A DNA stretch of 36,048 nt from NCBI GenBank assembly GCA_030153385.1, contig JASKJN010000010.1, positions 1-36,048 on the forward strand, in the 5' to 3' direction. Positions 33,180 through 36,048 of this stretch are shown piece by piece; position 1 is the first letter of the stretch, and every line of letters begins with the position of its first letter. The DNA is from Archaeoglobaceae archaeon. Lineage in GTDB: Archaea > Halobacteriota > Archaeoglobi > Archaeoglobales > Archaeoglobaceae. The translations under genes were made by a program, and so were the position numbers. Under the pieces are notes generated by a model. That model did not search any database. It was given only the letters and a program-made list of their open reading frames with translations, and was not told where the DNA came from.

Positions 33180-33897
33180 TCATAGTCTCAGAAGGCATAC
33201 CCTGCTCTGCTCAGATTCGTCTAAAATCTCGTAGCCCCTTCTCGCCAAAATTCTGCTAAATTCCAAAACATCACGATGTTCTGGCATGTTCTCAGCTTTA
33301 AGTCTGAGCCTTGAATAGCCGAGAAACATATAAGCCTTTGCCTCGATGTAATCAGGTTCTGCAACCCTTATAAGCCTATCAAAACCCTCAATCGCTTTTT
33401 CATCCATGTTCAGACCTTTTATGAGTGTCAGTCGTAGCACTGTTCTTGACTCTGAATCCCCCAGCAATTTTAGGCTCTCCAAAATCCGATCCCAGTAGCT
33501 TTTCGGTGGACGATTTAGTACATTCGTTACGAGAAAAGTTGTGAAGCCTAAATTCTTGTAGCATTCTATGAGCTCGGGCAGATGCGGGTACAGCGTTGGC
33601 TCACCGATTAGACTTATTGCAACCTGATTCGGCTTCTCCGCTTCCTTAAGCTTCTTCTTCTGGTGCATCCCAACCTCTGAAGTCCTTGAGCAGTTCAAGA
33701 GGGCGCCAACAGTAGATACATGACTGATTGCAGACTAGTGCCGGTGTCATCTGAAGACAGCGATGAGACTGGATACCGTAGAATTTCTGCTTGTAGCAGA
33801 AACCCTCGTCTTTAAGCGATTTTTTCAGCCATAAACAGGTCTTGACCGCGGAATGGTTGAATATATGGTAGCCCTTGAGATCTGAAAGCTGTTTCAT
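33180..33897 (-). pseudogene. taw1: Taw1 (4-demethylwyosine synthase), frameshifted and internally shortened
   Basis: Taw1 is the radical-SAM enzyme that turns m1G37 of tRNA-Phe into the tricyclic wyosine base. The N-terminal frame has VKTCLWLKKSLKDEGFCYKQKFYGI, SHRCLQMTPALVCNQSCIYCWRP with the CxxxCxxC cluster, and GWDAPEE, then stops. The rest lies in another frame from KLKEAEKPNQVAISLIGEPTLYPHL to the end. Compared with Taw1 as I know it (about 310 residues), roughly 30 residues are missing at the frame change near 33655, and some 30-40 after FTTFLVTN near 33520, where the usual SLDA strand should be. The restored length is about 239. Two deletions in barrel strands make function unlikely. 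Confidence 0.78.
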
Positions 33898-34487
33898 ATC
33901 CCCAAATATCTGTTTACGAGATCAATAAAATCTTTTGCCCTTTCATTCACAAGAGCGGAAACAACCGCAACTCCAGAAACACCTGTCTCCAGCACAGGCT
34001 TGACGTTATCCAAGCTTATCCCACCAATCGCAAAAACAGGCAGATGAGTTGCGGAGACTATTTTTCTTAGCCCTTCTATACCTATTGGATCCTTAGCGTC
34101 TTCCTTTGTCATTGTTTTAAAAACAGGCCCCGCTCCGAGGTAATCCGCTTTCTTAGCCCTCTTAGCCTCTTCAACGTCATGAACAGAAATACCTATGATC
34201 CCATCGAAGATCTCCCTTGCGATATCCAAAGGTAGATCCTCCTGGCCTAAATGCACGCCATCCGCATCGCATGAAATGGCTATGTCGATTCGGTCGTTTA
34301 TGAGAAGAAGAGCATTATAGCTTTCCGTAAGCTCCCTTAGCCTCTTGGCTGTAAAAAGTAGCTCTCTATCCTTCATCCTTTTCTCCCTAAGCTGTATGAT
34401 CCTAACACCCAATTCGAGAGCTCTCTTTGCCATCTCCTCGTGTTTTCCAAACTTCGAATCTGTGATGCAGTAAACCCCTCTAAGCAT
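33894..34487 (-). CDS. thiE: Thiamine-phosphate synthase
   Basis: The 197-residue TIM-barrel enzyme joins hydroxymethylpyrimidine diphosphate and thiazole phosphate. Seen are IIQLREKRMKDRELL (pyrophosphate-binding region), LLINDRIDIA, DGVHLGQEDLP, and the flexible GAGPVFKTMTKEDAKDPIG loop, followed by FAIGGI. All are in the expected order at normal length. ATG 34487 lies 25 nt after a minus-strand TATA-like element (34509-34516). It overlaps the start of taw1 by four bases and so heads the thiE-taw1-translin-tiaS transcript. Confidence 0.95.
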   Translation of the reverse strand: MLRGVYCITDSKFGKHEEMAKRALELGVRIIQLREKRMKDRELLFTAKRLRELTESYNALLLINDRIDIAISCDADGVHLGQEDLPLDIAREIFDGIIGISVHDVEEAKRAKKADYLGAGPVFKTMTKEDAKDPIGIEGLRKIVSATHLPVFAIGGISLDNVKPVLETGVSGVAVVSALVNERAKDFIDLVNRYLGI

Positions 34488-34494
34488 CGTAAAG

Positions 34495-34516
34495 ATTTAT
34501 TGCAGTCTGCATAAAT
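34495..34516. promoter_or_regulatory. Back-to-back TATA boxes between thiE and the Trm5-family gene
   Basis: The 36-nt gap holds TTTATTG (about 34496-34502) for the + gene starting at GTG 34524, and ATTTATGC on the minus strand (34509-34516) for thiE at 34487. Both are about 25-26 nt from their start codons, so the two leaderless promoters interleave. Confidence 0.45.
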
Positions 34517-34523
34517 CATTTTG

Positions 34524-35351
34524 GTGTCCCTAAAGGAAATGCTGAGGGAGAAGCTAAGCGAGGAGGAACTGAAACTTCTGCGCAGAAGTTTTGAAATAAT
34601 CGGAAATATAGCGATAATCGAGATACCGGAAGAACTCATTGGGAAGAAGGAGTTGATAGTTAATGCAATACTGCAGAAGCACAAGAACATAAAAACAATC
34701 CTGAGAAAAGTTGGAGAGGTTGAGGGAGTTTACCGGGTTGCGAAATACGAGAAGGTCTACGGTGAGGAAACGGAGACAATTGCAAAAGAGCATGGCTGTC
34801 GATTTCTTGTAGATCCAACAAAGGTTTACTTCTCCTCAAGACTTTCAACTGAAAGAGAAAGAATAGCGAGGCTTGTAAAAAATGGTGAGAGAGTTTTGGT
34901 CATGTTTGCGGGTGTTGGACCATTTGCAATAGTTATTGCGAAGCTTTCAAAACCAAAAGAAGTCGTGGGTGTTGAGCTCAACAGCATTGCTGTTGAATAT
35001 TTCAGGAAGAATGTGAAGCTGAACAAAGTGGAGAATGTGGTGCTCATGGAAGGAGATGTGGCAGAGATAGTTCCAAAACTTGATGGAGAGTTCGATCGAA
35101 TCCTCATGCCCGCGCCATACTCAGCGGAGAGCTTCGTTCACCTTCTCAAAGGAAAAATTAAAAAAAGCGGTTTCATTCACTACTATACCTTCGAAAGCGA
35201 GAACTTCGAAGATCAGTTAAATAAAAAGGTTGAAGAGCTTTTCATGAAAAATGGAATGCTTGTAAAAGCGGTTTTCATGCGCAGATGCGGAAGCTTCGCT
35301 CCTTATGTGAACAGATACGTTGTCGACCTTGAGTATATCGGCGAGATTTAA
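34524..35351 (+). CDS. trm5: Trm5-family tRNA (guanine37-N1)-methyltransferase
   Basis: The 275-residue protein resembles archaeal Trm5, which uses SAM to make m1G37 in tRNAs and supplies the substrate of Taw1. The N-terminal D1-like part (SFEIIGNIAIIEIPEEL) and VGEVEGVYRVAKYEKVYG are typical, MFAGVGPFAIVIAK at about 127-140 is SAM motif I, VVGVELNSIAVEYFRKNVKLNKVENV is motif II, and GFIHYYTF is conserved. The catalytic loop reads MPAPYSAESF rather than the common NLP form, so a Taw2-like or other paralogue role cannot be excluded. GTG 34524 is chosen for its promoter distance; ATG 34539 would remove five residues. Confidence 0.8.
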   Translation: MSLKEMLREKLSEEELKLLRRSFEIIGNIAIIEIPEELIGKKELIVNAILQKHKNIKTILRKVGEVEGVYRVAKYEKVYGEETETIAKEHGCRFLVDPTKVYFSSRLSTERERIARLVKNGERVLVMFAGVGPFAIVIAKLSKPKEVVGVELNSIAVEYFRKNVKLNKVENVVLMEGDVAEIVPKLDGEFDRILMPAPYSAESFVHLLKGKIKKSGFIHYYTFESENFEDQLNKKVEELFMKNGMLVKAVFMRRCGSFAPYVNRYVVDLEYIGEI

Positions 35352-35421
35352 GCATTGTCAGTTTCTCCCATAAACGAAATTTAACAGAGTTTAGAAAAAT
35401 CTAAAAAATTAGGAAAACAAT

Positions 35422-36048
35422 TCAGTGAGGCGTTGTGGTATATCCGTAAAGCGATTGCATTTCATCAAGCCAGTCTCCGATCTTCGGGAAGACCTCGCTT
35501 GGAGCCTTCAAGCCGAATGGAAGTTCGAGATGTCCTGTGTTGCTTATTCTATACGTTCTATCAAGCGGATGAGGAGTTTTTGCCTGCATCAAATCCTTCT
35601 CGATCTGCTCAGCCTCAACCAAACCCGGGAGATCTGAGAGGATCGTTATGAAGGGCACCTTCACCTTCTGCATGTTGTGGATGTAGTAATAGTATCCGTC
35701 CTTTCCGGGTCTTGGCTCGGGTGGTGAGATCAGGTAGTATCTTCCCCCATTCTCAAAGTATTCCCTTGCAGTAAGCCTTAGGCCAAAGTCCGCATACTGA
35801 ACCAACGTTGGAGTGTAGATACTATCCATTACAAACCTCGTTGCGAAATCTCCGAGTGCGTCGTTCATATCTTCAGTAGCATACATCGCAAGGGCCTTTA
35901 CGAGTTCACATCTATCCCCATACTGATAATACGCCTCTTCAATCACAGCGAATAGGAAGTTCATCGTCAGAAGGGTTGTGTTCCATAGATTCTTGTTCTT
36001 GGCGGTAAGCTCGATCAGGCTTCTCAGATCTAAATACATCGGCTTATC
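35422..36048 (-). CDS. Probable alpha/beta-hydrolase-like protein, C-terminal part (cut by window edge)
   Basis: The frame stays open to the right edge (residues DKP precede the Met at 36039), so this is the end of a longer protein of at least 208 residues. The last 70 residues look like an alpha/beta hydrolase: VPFITILSDLPGLVEAEQIE (strand with the usual acidic position), then ISNTGHLELPFGLKAPSEVF and a GDWLDEMQ helix, where the histidine of TGHLELP would be the catalytic one. The middle part, rich in tyrosine and with ISPPEPRPGKDGYYYY, is unusual. The nucleophile region lies outside the window, so substrate and class are open. Confidence 0.4.
   Translation of the reverse strand, partial: DKPMYLDLRSLIELTAKNKNLWNTTLLTMNFLFAVIEEAYYQYGDRCELVKALAMYATEDMNDALGDFATRFVMDSIYTPTLVQYADFGLRLTAREYFENGGRYYLISPPEPRPGKDGYYYYIHNMQKVKVPFITILSDLPGLVEAEQIEKDLMQAKTPHPLDRTYRISNTGHLELPFGLKAPSEVFPKIGDWLDEMQSLYGYTTTPH

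Overview
The window looks like chromosomal DNA of a thermophilic archaeon close to Archaeoglobus (inference). The evidence is a cupin-type glucose-6-phosphate isomerase, archaeal TyrRS, topoisomerase VI subunit A, TiaS, Taw1, a Trm5-family enzyme, a PGF-CTERM surface protein, archaeal TATA boxes about 26 nt before many start codons, and a CRISPR-cas gene order (csa1-cas1-cas4 facing cas2-cas3''-cas3'-cas8a-cas5a) that I recall from A. fulgidus. No 16S or database search was possible.

Layout. 1-1532: pgiA fragment, asd and tRNA-Gly(CCC). 1567-5344: cell-surface genes, namely a duplicated WHy-domain lipoprotein and a large Ig-like/Kazal/PGF-CTERM protein split by a frameshift. 5453-11982: type I-A CRISPR-cas module with csa1, cas1 and cas4 on +, and cas2, cas3'', cas3', cas8a and a 5'-truncated cas5a on -. 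11984-12086: a two-repeat mini-array at the exact break in cas5a. It has two unlike repeats around one 37-nt spacer; the right-hand repeat closely resembles the A. fulgidus repeat. 12448-22171: a complete type III-B cassette on -, in transcription order cmr1-cmr2(cas10)-MNT-HEPN-cmr3-cmr4-cmr5-cmr6-csx1(CARF-HEPN). It uses bacterial-style Shine-Dalgarno sites and a more mixed arginine codon choice than the flanks. 22191-25917: remains of another, archaeal-looking type III locus on +: a broken RAMP gene, a RAMP gene with a one-base frameshift, a Csx14-like CARF protein and a Csx1-like CARF-HEPN RNase, but no Cas10. 26017-26806: two decayed genes, one a DNA methyltransferase. 26865-35351: housekeeping genes (rpiA, surE, top6A, tyrS, dapB, then tiaS, a translin-family gene, taw1 and thiE on -, and a Trm5-family gene divergent from them). 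35422-36048: C-terminal part of a probable alpha/beta hydrolase.

How the parts fit. Adaptation genes and Cas3/Cas8a of the I-A system are intact, but Cas5a is truncated and Cas7, Csa5 and Cas6 are not in the window, so local I-A interference looks disabled. The only Cas10 present is in the cmr cassette. The two native CARF proteins to its right have lost any local Cas10, so cyclic oligoadenylate from the acquired Cmr complex could now drive them as well as the cassette's own Csx1. The MNT-HEPN pair inside the cmr operon is the least expected part. Separately, taw1 carries a frameshift and two apparent deletions although its pathway partner, the Trm5-family gene, is intact next door. Several frameshifts lie in homopolymers and could be sequencing errors; the cas5a break, the hybrid array and the taw1 deletions cannot be explained that way.
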